From JAWLAT01 sp041395325 (lineage in GTDB: Bacteria; Pseudomonadota; Gammaproteobacteria; Xanthomonadales; SZUA-5), in assembly GCA_041395325.1 (NCBI GenBank), contig JAWLAT010000004.1, positions 124,001-188,000 on the forward strand: 64,000 nt of DNA, read 5' to 3'. Positions 33,142 through 42,342 of this stretch are shown here, one piece after another. Position numbers and translations under genes: made by a program. The notes under the pieces were generated by a model that saw nothing but the letters and a program-made list of their open reading frames with translations, was not told the origin of the DNA and made no database searches. How positions within the stretch are numbered: the first letter of the stretch is position 1; every line of letters starts with the position of its first letter.

Positions 33142-36100
33142 TCAGGGGGTGCGTCCGTCGGCCGATTGCACTTCGAAGTTGGACAACGGGTTGCTGCCGA
33201 TGGCACGCAGCTGCGGGCGATACATATCCTCGGCTTGCGGTGGGGGCACCCGATACTGGCCCGGTGAGACCGCCCTGGCGATGTACAGCAGTTCGACGCT
33301 GCTGCCGCGGCTCAGGTTGACGGCCGCCACATAACGATCGTCGCGGAACTCCTCGAACTGCACGGGGCGATAGGCCAGCCGCTCCTCGATCGAACTGCCA
33401 TCGACCTGCAGGCTGCTGCGCAGTCCCTCGTCCATCAGCGCCGGATTCTCCAGTTCCAGACCACCGGGCTGCAGGTCGACCACCAGTGCATCAGGCACAT
33501 CAACCGCGGCGCGGACTTCCAGCATCACGATCAGTCCCTCATCTTCGCGCAGGCGACTGCCTTCCCAGGGCTTGCCATCCAGGCCGAAATAGCGGCGGCG
33601 AATGCTCAGGCCTTCATCGACCTTGGCCGGGGCCTGACGGGGCACGCCGACGCGTTCTTCCAGCAGATAGACCGGTGCGTCGGCCTCCAACTGCAGGTCG
33701 ACACCCTGTCGCAGCGCATTGGCGGCCAGATCCAGGCTGATCACGCGACGTTCCACCAGATGCTGGTCACCGCCGGCACCACTGATGCGTGCGTCCAGCG
33801 TGCGCCCACCGCCGTCGGCGCTGGCAGCGGCCAGACGCAGCAGCGCGACCTGATCATGGGTGCTCAGCCAGCGCGTGGCCTGGGCATCACGAGCCACTTG
33901 CAGCACGCGTTCCTGGTCGGTGTCGGGCAGGCGTCCGGCGCGCAACAGCAGCTGCAACTGCTCGGCCTGCTGACCGATGATCAAGCCATAGCCGAAGCGA
34001 TCGCCCTGGCCCTGGTAGAGCTTGTCGGACAGGCTGCGGCGAATCGCTTGCTGTCCCGTTTCCTCATCGCCAGCGGCGATCAGCGCCAGGCCCAGCCGGG
34101 TCAATGGCAGGCCGCTGAGGGCCTTCTTCGCCTGCTTGTCGTAGATCGTGCGCAAAGTGCCCAGCGGTGCCTGGCCGACTCTGGACAGCACCAGCGCGGC
34201 ATGCGCATTGAAGGCCAGCCGGGCATGTTCGGCCGGTTCACCGTAGTAGCGCGACCAGGCCACCGCACCGCCGGACAGCAACTCGTCCTTCAGCCGTTCC
34301 AGACTGCGCTGTACGACCGCATCGGCCACCGGATAGCCGGCGTCGCGAGCATCGAGCAGGAACTCCGCCACGTAGGGCGTCAGCAGCGGATCGTAGAAGT
34401 CGCCGCTGGACCAGAAGGAGAAGTGGCCGCTGCTGGACTGCAGCGAGCCGATGCGATCGAGGGCAAAGCGCACCTGACGGTCGCGTCGTGCGATGGCGTT
34501 TTCGGCCAGCCCCCATTGTTCGGCGTGCTCGGGACTGGCCAGCAGGAAGGCATAGCCCTTGCTGGTGGTCTGTTCGATGCAGCCGTACGGATATTTCTCC
34601 AAGGCCTGAAAGGCGCTCAGACCCGGAACCGGTGCGCGCGGTGTCAGCGTCAGTCGTGCCCGCAGACTGTCGTCGTACCAGGCCGGTTCCAGTCCGGCGA
34701 TGCGCACGCGCGTCGGCACCTCCAGTCGCTCGATGCGCGAGCGCCGTTCCGACGGCCAGGCCGCGCGCACGGTCAGTTCGAACTGGCGTTCGGTGCGCTG
34801 CCCGCCACCTTCGGCAACCACGGTGAAACGACCCACACCCAAACCCTCGGTCGCCCGCAGCGGCAGGCTGACACTGCCGCGGCGATCGGCTGCCAGCTGC
34901 AATTCGCTCTCCTCGCGCCCGACCGCGATCGGGCCTTCGGTCTGCACGCGTACGCTGAAGCGCTGAGCACTGCCGGTGCCGTTGTCCAAGTCGATGGTCA
35001 GCGCGGCTCGATCGCCCGGCGCCATCACCCGCGGGGTGCTGGCTTCAACGCTGATGGGCGCACGCACCCGCGTCTGCGCCTCCGCAGCACCATATTGCTG
35101 ATCGGCGTAGACCAGGGCCGACACACGCAGGGCGCCATTGAATTCGGGCACCGCCAGCTCGATGCTGGCCTGGCCGGCCGCGTCCAGCGCGACCGGTTCG
35201 CTGGCCAAATCGACGGTCAGCACCTTGGCCGTGGGACGGCGGGCCTGCGGCAGCGCGGTCAGCAACGCCGCGTCACCACCGTAGCGCAGCCGGGCCCGTT
35301 CACCGGCGAGGGCTTCGATGATGCGGCCGTACAAGTCCAGGGCCTCCACCGCCAAACGTCGCCGCGCAAAGAAGCTGGTGAAGGCGTCGGGCAGGGCGAA
35401 GGCGGTGATGTTGAGAATGCCCTGGTCCACCGCGAGCACTCGCACATGGGCCTTCTGGCCGGCCAGGGCGGGGGCCTGCACCTGCACGCGCAAAGGCTCG
35501 CCGGGCTGCATCCGTTCGGGCGCCGACAGTGTCACGTCGACCCGTCGCTCAGCGCGGTCAATGGGCAGATGCACAATGCCGATGGCGCGCTTGGGCGTGA
35601 TCCGCTCGGCTGCCGAACCGGGACGCAGCACCAGCACGGTCAGGTAGATGTCGTGACGTTCCCATTCGGCCGGGATGGTCAGGCGATGTTCGGTGGGGCC
35701 GCTGACGCGCAGCGTTTCAACCTGCAGCAACCGCTCGCCCTCGACCAGCAACAGGGCTGGGCCTTCGTGCGGTGAGGTGATCGTCAGGTTCAGCTCATCG
35801 CCGGCACGATAGGCCAGCTTGTCCAGGCTCAGACGGACCTTGTCCGGTCGCGCGTCCAGACCCTGATTGGGATCGTCATAGCCCCAGCCGGCGACGAAGG
35901 GCAATCGGGTCAGCGCACCACTCTCGGGATCGCTGACCTCCAGCCGGTAGTTGCCCCAATCGACATCGAAGGCGACTTCGGTGGCGCTTTCTCCGCCGAT
36001 CTGCAACTGGCGGCGCTCCTGTTCCAGGAAGCGCTGCGTGAAGTCGGCGCGCCAGCCCAGTTCATCGTCGTAGCGCCAGTGGTAGTCGCGTTCCTCGCGG

Positions 36101-38031
36101 ATCAGACGCACTTCCACCGGGCTGGCCGGCAACGTGGCACCGGTGGGCGACAGGCGCCGCAGATCGAAGCTGGCACGGCGGTCGGCGCGGCCTTCCTCGA
36201 AACGCGGCCGGGCCGCGACCCAGGCCTCGGCCGGCCACCAGGGTCGGGCCAGCGTGCGCACCACGGCGCGCCCGCCGGTTTCGAAGACGCGACCGATCAG
36301 TCGCACCTCCAGCGGCAGCGCGGTCTGCTCGATTTCCAGCGGGATGTCGCTGTTGAGCCGGCCTTCCTGATCCAGCTTCACGTCCAACAACTCATCCGGA
36401 TTGCCGGCCGGGGGCACGGTCTGATCGCCGGCGACGAAACCGGGATAGCCGGGGAAGGCGTTGCTGGCCGCCCGCAATTGCAGCGCGGCGGTGAAACGAT
36501 TTCCGGCGGCTGGTGCGCCGTAGAGGTATTCGGCCTGCACCTGCAACGGCAGCGACTGACCTGGCGAGAGCGCGGCCTCATCGCTGTCGAGCGTGAGCTT
36601 CAGCCGCTCCGGCAGGAATTCCTCGACTCGGAAGGGAAAACGGTGCGCGCGGGCACCGGCATCGGGCGTGGCTGACAGTTCCAGCGTCCAGCGGCCGGTG
36701 GGCACGTCCTCGGCCAGGGCGCGCTGCAGCTCATAGGCGCCGGCCTGGTCCGGGGTCAGCTGCAACCGCGCATGGACGCGTCCGTCCGGTTGCCGCAGGC
36801 TGGCGTGCAAGGGTGGTGGGCTGCTGATGGCCCGACCATCGTAGTCGCGCGCCAGCGCGTAGAACTTCACCGTCTCACCGGGCCGGTAGAGATCGCGACC
36901 CGACCAGATGAACAGGCTCAGATCCTCCGCTGGCGGACCGCCGACCTCGAACTCGGACAGGTCCAGCGCCGGTTGGGCAAAGGACAACACCGAGGCATCA
37001 CCACCATGGCGAGCCACCAGTACGTGCTCGCTCTTTCGCTCGTAGACCAGCCGTGCGAGGCCTTGTCCATCGCTGCTGGCTTCGAGCAGCGTGCGGCCCT
37101 GCTTGTCGAGGACACTCAGTTCCACTCCGGAGATGGGTTCGCCGGTGGCCAGGCTGGCCGCGTGGACCAGCAGTTCGTCACGATACTGGCGGGTGTGCAG
37201 GCCGATGTCGGAGCGGAAGAAATAGCCGGTCTCGTAGCGACCTTCGAAGTCGCCAGCCGGGCGCAAGACCGCGAAGTACACGCCGGGCGGCTGCAACTCG
37301 GTCAGTTCCTGCACCGGCAAGTGATGGACCTGGCGCTGATTCGGTTCCGCGTCCAGACGGAAGCGGTTGGCATAGACCGATTCGGCCAGTTGCCCGATGC
37401 CCTGCAAATCCCAGTTCCAGCGCCGGCCCTGACGCGAGTACTCGGCGAAGAAGCGGGTCAGCTGGTTGGGTGCGACGCGGAAGAACTCCACATCCACCTC
37501 GGCGACGTTGACCGCCAGCAGGGGCAGGCCATCGGTACCGCGAGACGGCAGCACACTGCCCTGACTGGCAAAGCCCACCATCGGCGGGATGGCCACGGCT
37601 TCGATCGTCTCGTCGCGCGCGCTGTCCAGCGTGCTGCCATCGGCGGCGACCAGTCCGGCCTCGAGCTTGACCCGATAGCTCGCTTCGGCGGTGACATAGG
37701 GGAAGCGCAGCACCTGATCATCCTGATCCAGCACCCAGGCGCCCTCGACCGGCTTGCCATCACTGTCCAGGACGGTCAGCAGCTTGCCGAAGTCCTGCGT
37801 TTGCGCCAGCGGACGATTGAAGCGCAGCGTGATGCTTGGCCGATCACCGCGGCCGCTGCCTTCGATCGATTGCAGCGCGAAGTCCTCGCTGACCGCCACT
37901 TCGGCGCTCACCGGCTCGGGCACCGGCGTGTCCTTCTGACAGGCTGCCAGCAGCAAGGCGAACAGCAGCAGCCAGCCGGTACCGAATCGGGCAATCAGGG
38001 GCCCGGAGCCGGGTCGGTGACGCAAGTTCAT
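33142..38031 (-). CDS. Bacterial alpha-2-macroglobulin lipoprotein with thioester
   Basis: 1629 residues. Lipoprotein signal: LLLFALLLAACQKD, lipidation at the Cys of LAAC. Then macroglobulin domains, and the thioester segment YPYGCIEQTT with Cys1151 and Gln, so it is the type able to trap proteases covalently. C-terminal bait/receptor part ends with QPGGLELENP-like and YRVPPPQAEDMYRP. Known role of the family: periplasmic protection against host or foreign proteases, paired with PBP1C. ATG 38031 starts the lipoprotein signal. Long overlapping plus-strand frames are shadows. Confidence 0.93.
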   Translation of the reverse strand: MNLRHRPGSGPLIARFGTGWLLLFALLLAACQKDTPVPEPVSAEVAVSEDFALQSIEGSGRGDRPSITLRFNRPLAQTQDFGKLLTVLDSDGKPVEGAWVLDQDDQVLRFPYVTAEASYRVKLEAGLVAADGSTLDSARDETIEAVAIPPMVGFASQGSVLPSRGTDGLPLLAVNVAEVDVEFFRVAPNQLTRFFAEYSRQGRRWNWDLQGIGQLAESVYANRFRLDAEPNQRQVHHLPVQELTELQPPGVYFAVLRPAGDFEGRYETGYFFRSDIGLHTRQYRDELLVHAASLATGEPISGVELSVLDKQGRTLLEASSDGQGLARLVYERKSEHVLVARHGGDASVLSFAQPALDLSEFEVGGPPAEDLSLFIWSGRDLYRPGETVKFYALARDYDGRAISSPPPLHASLRQPDGRVHARLQLTPDQAGAYELQRALAEDVPTGRWTLELSATPDAGARAHRFPFRVEEFLPERLKLTLDSDEAALSPGQSLPLQVQAEYLYGAPAAGNRFTAALQLRAASNAFPGYPGFVAGDQTVPPAGNPDELLDVKLDQEGRLNSDIPLEIEQTALPLEVRLIGRVFETGGRAVVRTLARPWWPAEAWVAARPRFEEGRADRRASFDLRRLSPTGATLPASPVEVRLIREERDYHWRYDDELGWRADFTQRFLEQERRQLQIGGESATEVAFDVDWGNYRLEVSDPESGALTRLPFVAGWGYDDPNQGLDARPDKVRLSLDKLAYRAGDELNLTITSPHEGPALLLVEGERLLQVETLRVSGPTEHRLTIPAEWERHDIYLTVLVLRPGSAAERITPKRAIGIVHLPIDRAERRVDVTLSAPERMQPGEPLRVQVQAPALAGQKAHVRVLAVDQGILNITAFALPDAFTSFFARRRLAVEALDLYGRIIEALAGERARLRYGGDAALLTALPQARRPTAKVLTVDLASEPVALDAAGQASIELAVPEFNGALRVSALVYADQQYGAAEAQTRVRAPISVEASTPRVMAPGDRAALTIDLDNGTGSAQRFSVRVQTEGPIAVGREESELQLAADRRGSVSLPLRATEGLGVGRFTVVAEGGGQRTERQFELTVRAAWPSERRSRIERLEVPTRVRIAGLEPAWYDDSLRARLTLTPRAPVPGLSAFQALEKYPYGCIEQTTSKGYAFLLASPEHAEQWGLAENAIARRDRQVRFALDRIGSLQSSSGHFSFWSSGDFYDPLLTPYVAEFLLDARDAGYPVADAVVQRSLERLKDELLSGGAVAWSRYYGEPAEHARLAFNAHAALVLSRVGQAPLGTLRTIYDKQAKKALSGLPLTRLGLALIAAGDEETGQQAIRRSLSDKLYQGQGDRFGYGLIIGQQAEQLQLLLRAGRLPDTDQERVLQVARDAQATRWLSTHDQVALLRLAAASADGGGRTLDARISGAGGDQHLVERRVISLDLAANALRQGVDLQLEADAPVYLLEERVGVPRQAPAKVDEGLSIRRRYFGLDGKPWEGSRLREDEGLIVMLEVRAAVDVPDALVVDLQPGGLELENPALMDEGLRSSLQVDGSSIEERLAYRPVQFEEFRDDRYVAAVNLSRGSSVELLYIARAVSPGQYRVPPPQAEDMYRPQLRAIGSNPLSNFEVQSADGRTP

Positions 38032-38061
38032 GGCAGCACTCCGCCGACGGGAAAGGCACAT

Positions 38062-38271
38062 TCTAGCGTCGCCGCGAGCCTGTCCCTGTGCCCTGGCAGT
38101 TGCCGTAATTCATCCACACAGGGTAGCTCGCTGGCGCATCGGTGCCGGTTGGATTGTGTGTCGATGTCGGTCATATGCGGCGGCGCGACTTGCGACCAAT
38201 CACAATCAAGGTGAAACTTTCACCGTAAATCTTTATCACGCCTTGTTTTTGTATGTCTTTGGGGGTTGCAG
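38062..38271 (+). promoter_or_regulatory. Upstream region of the autotransporter with a small hairpin
   Basis: About 210 bases between divergent genes. Contains a perfect 7-bp inverted repeat GGTGAAA-C-TTTCACC (38210-38224) and a more AT-rich stretch leading to the start, a plausible promoter/operator place. GGGGG stands 6 bases before ATG 38272. Elements are tentative. Confidence 0.35.
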
Positions 38272-41200
38272 ATGGGCGCAGATCGGCGGAAGCAGGGTCG
38301 AGCATGGGGATGGCTGGCAGCGCTGGCACTGTGCCTGAGTGGCTCGGCCGCACTGGCTGACGAGGCGGTCGACAGCTGGGTCAGCGGCATGCTGGCCCTC
38401 AATGACGTGGGCAGCAGTCCGGAAGGCCTGGTGCCAGACATGCAGCTGACGATCAGCGACTCACCCGACCCGGCGCCGGTCAACAGTGTGGTCACCTATG
38501 TGGCGGCGATCGATTTCACCTCGCCCTCGCCAGGCGTCGTGGCCAATTCCACCCAGGTCACCTTTTTCTATTCCGCTGGCATGGTGTTTCAGTCCGGATC
38601 GGGTGCGGGTTGGAGTTGCAGTGGCGGTGCCGTGGTCCAGTGCAGCTTCGGCGGCACGCTGGTGTCGCCACAGAGCACCCAGGTGAGTCTGCAGTTCATG
38701 ATGCCGGCGACGCCCCAAAGCGTGCAGTTGCGTGGAACGGCCAGCTATGTGGGCACCACCGACGGCAATCCGGCCAACAATACCAACATCACCCAGACCA
38801 CCCAGGTGATCGCCGTGGGCGGCAATCTGAGTCTGGGACTGCAGGCCGGCAGCAGCAGCGTCGTCGCTGGCGCGCCGGTCAGCTTCACGGCGAAGGTCGA
38901 TAACAGCGGGCCGGGCGATGTCAGCGGCGTGACCCTGAATGGCACCGCCAGCGGACCGCTGTCGCTGTCGACGGCGACCGGTACGGGCTGGAGTTGCAGC
39001 GTGGCCGGCGCAAGCTTCAACTGCAGCTATGGCCCCGCGCTGATTTCGGGCAACAGCACGCCCAACCTGACCATCAGTGGCACCAGCGGCCCAGGGGGCG
39101 GCACGGCGCAGCTCAGTGCCACGGCCAACGCCACCGGCGCACTGGCGCCAGCGCCGGCAACGGCCGCGGTGACTGTTCTGGCGCCACCGTCGGTGACTCT
39201 GACCAAGACCGACAGCGTCGATCCGGTCCAGGTGGGACAGAACTTCTTCTATACGTTGACGGCGACGAATACCGGCGGCAGCGCCCTGACTGGCCTGACG
39301 ATTCTCGACAACTTGCCGGTGGAACTGGACTTCATCGGCAGCTCCGGGGCCGGCTGGAGTTGCAGCGGCGGTAGCCAGGGCGTGGCCTGCCAGCTGGGGT
39401 CCTCGTTGGCGCCCGGCGCCAGCAGCACTCTGCGGATCGATGTGCGGGCCCTGACGGACGGGGAGGTAACCAATACCGCCACCATTTCCGATGCCACCAA
39501 CTCCGCCAATGCCAATGCCGCGCAATCGACAACCATCGTCGACCAGCCGCAACTGAGCTTCACCAAGCGGGCCAACCGCAGTCAGGTACCGGTGGGCGAG
39601 ACCGTTCGCTTTGACCTGACGGTGCGCAACAACGGCTCCAGCACCGCCACCGGATTGCAGGTCAGCGATCGCATTCCAGACGGACTGAGCTTTGTCAGTG
39701 CAGCCGGGCAGGGCTGGTCCTGCAACCAGGCCGGCTTGAGCGTGCTGTGCAATCGCGCGTCGCTGGCGGCCGGCTCGGAATCGACCATCGCGGTGGAAAT
39801 GTCCGCGCTGGGACCGCCAGGCAATATCGTGAACACGGCGAGTTTGACGGTGGCTTCGGGCAGTCCGCAGCCGGCTTCGGCGGTCGTGAACGTGATTGAT
39901 GACATGACTCCACCGACGCCGCCAGACTTGAGCCTCAGCAAGGTTGATGACGTCGACCCGGTCAATGTCGGCAGTGAGTTCGGCTATTTGCTGACGGTTG
40001 CCAATTCGGGTGGCGACACCCAGGCGCCGATCACTCTGCTCGATGAACTGCCCGCTGGACTGAGCCTGGTGTCTGCGGGTGGTTCGGGCTGGAATTGTTC
40101 CGGCAGCAGCGTCATCAGTTGCAGCTTTACCGGCATTCTGGCCAGTGGCACCAGCGCACAGGTCAGTGTGCGTGTGCGCGCGCCGGACGTCGCAGGCAGC
40201 GTGCTCAACCAGGCCAGCGTCAGCACTGCGGGCGAGGAGAACACAGCCAACAATTCGGCCAGCGAAACCACCTCGGTGGTGGTCGATGGCGGTGGTGGTC
40301 AACCCTTGGTTGCCGACTTGACGCTGCAGGGTTCGGTTGCACCGATGTCGGCGGTCCCGGATGCCGCCGTCGCCTACACGATTCAACCGCTCAACAATGG
40401 ACCCGATCGGGTGCCGTCGATTTCCCTCAGCGGCCTGGCCGTGCGCGGCTTGGCGCTGTTGAGCGCCGATGGCAACGGCTACGAGTGCCAGGTACAAGGC
40501 ACCGCATTCAGCTGCAGCGGTCCGGCGCTCAGTGCCGGTGCGGGTGCGCCGCTGACCATCAGTGCCCGATTGACTGGCGCGCCCGGTAGCCTGGGGTCGC
40601 TCAGCGCGCGCATCAGCAGCGGCGTTCAGGATCCAAATCTGACCAACAACGACATCGGCATCGATGCGCTGATCGATAATCCGCCTCCGGCGGGCGCCGA
40701 CCTGCAGCTCAGCAAGCAGGCCAGTGCCAACCCGGTCGAAGCGGGTGCCGCGTTCAGTTACACATTGACGGTCAGCAACGCGGGGCCGGCGGCGGCCGAG
40801 CAGGTGACCCTGCTGGACAATCTGCCGGCGGGGCTCAGCTTCGTGTCGGTGCAGGGTTCAGGGCTGAGCTGCAGCGGCGGTCCTGCGGTCAGTTGTCAGG
40901 TCGCCAGCATTCCGGCCGGTAGCAGCGTCTCGGCCATCATCAATGTGCGTGCGCCTACGGTCGCGGGTGACGTGCAGAACACCGCCAATGTGTCGGCTGC
41001 CACGATGGATCCGAATCCGGGCAACAACTCGGCCAGTGCGACCGTCGGCGTCGACGAGCGCAGTGCCGTGGGGATCGAGCAGGAGTTGACCGCGCTGATC
41101 ATCAACGATCCGACCGCCGCGGCAGCGGCCGGTCCGGTCAGCCAGCTCTGTGCCGACCCCGCGCCCGCCTTCGCCGAGCAGTGCCGGATCCTGCTGCAGG

Positions 41201-42330
41201 CTGCCGATGCAGGTCAGGCCGGCGACGTGTCCGAAGCGCTTCGCGCGATCGCGCCCGACGAGGTGCTGGGTCAGACGGCCGCGGTGCTGGAACTGGCGGA
41301 TCGTCAGTTCGTCAACGTCGATGCGCGCCTGGCCGAGCTACGCGGCGGTTCGGGCGGCTTCAGCCTGTCCGGACTGACCGTCGTCAGCGGGGGCACCGCG
41401 GTGCCGCTGAGTCTGTTCCAGGGCATGTTCGCCAATGACGACGAGATCGAGGTCGGCGGCAGTGGTGACCTGATCAGCCCCTGGGGCGGTTTCATCAACG
41501 GCACGATCAGCTGGGGTGACCAGAATCTCGACAATGGCAATCGCAATGTGACGCTGGACTACGACAGCTATGCCCTGACGGCAGGTGTCGATTATCGCTT
41601 CAGCAGCCGCGCTGTCGCCGGTGTCGCGCTGGGCTATTCCAATTTCGATTCGGAATTGACCGAGCAGGGCGAACTGACCGCAAAGGGCTTCACACTGTCC
41701 GGTTACGGCTCCTATTACGTCAACGACCGCTTCTATGTCGATGGTCGAGTCAGCTACAACCTCGGCGATCTGGACCACGTCCGCTTCATCCGTTTCGGCA
41801 ACGGCGGCGATGTCATTGATCTGCGTGCGACCGGCAGTACCGATTCCAGCCAGTTGGCGCTCGCTCTAGGAGCCGGCTACCACTACAACACCGGGCCATG
41901 GGTGATCACGCCCAGCGGTTTCGTTCGATTCATCGACGTCAGCGTGGACGGCTTCACCGAATCCGGGGCAGGGGCCAACAGCGCCATCTTCGGCGATCAG
42001 GACATCTCGACGGTGCAGGCTGGCTTCGGCCTGTCGGTGACGCGCGCCTTCAGCCTGCGCAATGGCGTGATCTCACCGCAGTTGGACATCAACTTCATCC
42101 ACGAGAGCACCGATGACCTGACCGTGCAGGCCCGGCTGGTTGGCGCCGATCCCACCGTGGTGTTCACGCTCGAACCCGATGACCCGGACCAGAGCTACGG
42201 CAACGTCGGCTTGGGCTTCGTTTATGTCACCGCCAACGGCCGTCAAGCGTATCTGTCCTACAGGGAGACCTTTGGGCAGGACGGGTTGAGCAGCGGTACG
42301 CTCAACCTGGGCGCCCGTTTCGAGTTCTAG
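38272..42330 (+). CDS. DUF11-repeat autotransporter
   Basis: 1352 residues. Signal peptide (basic N-terminus, WLAALALCLSGSAALA). Then about seven Ig-like DUF11 repeats spaced roughly 90-125 residues up to about residue 930; most carry GSGAGWSCSGG followed by a second Cys some 10-15 residues on, e.g. SFVSAAGQGWSCNQAG, so each may hold a disulfide. A C-terminal autotransporter barrel follows from about 1060 (LISPWGGFINGTISWGDQ, GVDYRFSSRAVAGVALGYS) and ends LGARFEF, with the terminal Phe expected for outer-membrane insertion. Probable surface adhesin. A caspase-fold gene follows by 12 bases. Confidence 0.88.
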   Translation: MGADRRKQGRAWGWLAALALCLSGSAALADEAVDSWVSGMLALNDVGSSPEGLVPDMQLTISDSPDPAPVNSVVTYVAAIDFTSPSPGVVANSTQVTFFYSAGMVFQSGSGAGWSCSGGAVVQCSFGGTLVSPQSTQVSLQFMMPATPQSVQLRGTASYVGTTDGNPANNTNITQTTQVIAVGGNLSLGLQAGSSSVVAGAPVSFTAKVDNSGPGDVSGVTLNGTASGPLSLSTATGTGWSCSVAGASFNCSYGPALISGNSTPNLTISGTSGPGGGTAQLSATANATGALAPAPATAAVTVLAPPSVTLTKTDSVDPVQVGQNFFYTLTATNTGGSALTGLTILDNLPVELDFIGSSGAGWSCSGGSQGVACQLGSSLAPGASSTLRIDVRALTDGEVTNTATISDATNSANANAAQSTTIVDQPQLSFTKRANRSQVPVGETVRFDLTVRNNGSSTATGLQVSDRIPDGLSFVSAAGQGWSCNQAGLSVLCNRASLAAGSESTIAVEMSALGPPGNIVNTASLTVASGSPQPASAVVNVIDDMTPPTPPDLSLSKVDDVDPVNVGSEFGYLLTVANSGGDTQAPITLLDELPAGLSLVSAGGSGWNCSGSSVISCSFTGILASGTSAQVSVRVRAPDVAGSVLNQASVSTAGEENTANNSASETTSVVVDGGGGQPLVADLTLQGSVAPMSAVPDAAVAYTIQPLNNGPDRVPSISLSGLAVRGLALLSADGNGYECQVQGTAFSCSGPALSAGAGAPLTISARLTGAPGSLGSLSARISSGVQDPNLTNNDIGIDALIDNPPPAGADLQLSKQASANPVEAGAAFSYTLTVSNAGPAAAEQVTLLDNLPAGLSFVSVQGSGLSCSGGPAVSCQVASIPAGSSVSAIINVRAPTVAGDVQNTANVSAATMDPNPGNNSASATVGVDERSAVGIEQELTALIINDPTAAAAAGPVSQLCADPAPAFAEQCRILLQAADAGQAGDVSEALRAIAPDEVLGQTAAVLELADRQFVNVDARLAELRGGSGGFSLSGLTVVSGGTAVPLSLFQGMFANDDEIEVGGSGDLISPWGGFINGTISWGDQNLDNGNRNVTLDYDSYALTAGVDYRFSSRAVAGVALGYSNFDSELTEQGELTAKGFTLSGYGSYYVNDRFYVDGRVSYNLGDLDHVRFIRFGNGGDVIDLRATGSTDSSQLALALGAGYHYNTGPWVITPSGFVRFIDVSVDGFTESGAGANSAIFGDQDISTVQAGFGLSVTRAFSLRNGVISPQLDINFIHESTDDLTVQARLVGADPTVVFTLEPDDPDQSYGNVGLGFVYVTANGRQAYLSYRETFGQDGLSSGTLNLGARFEF

Positions 42331-42342
42331 CGAGGAGTTCAC

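Noticed and set aside
33760..35775. 671-codon open frame on the plus strand
   Set aside because: Opposite the alpha-2-macroglobulin gene, which has a lipobox and a thioester motif; the plus-strand product has none.
38500..41050. Periodic repeats that might suggest a CRISPR or satellite
   Set aside because: The period corresponds to roughly 90-125-residue protein domains (DUF11) with diverged DNA; no identical short repeats with spacers.
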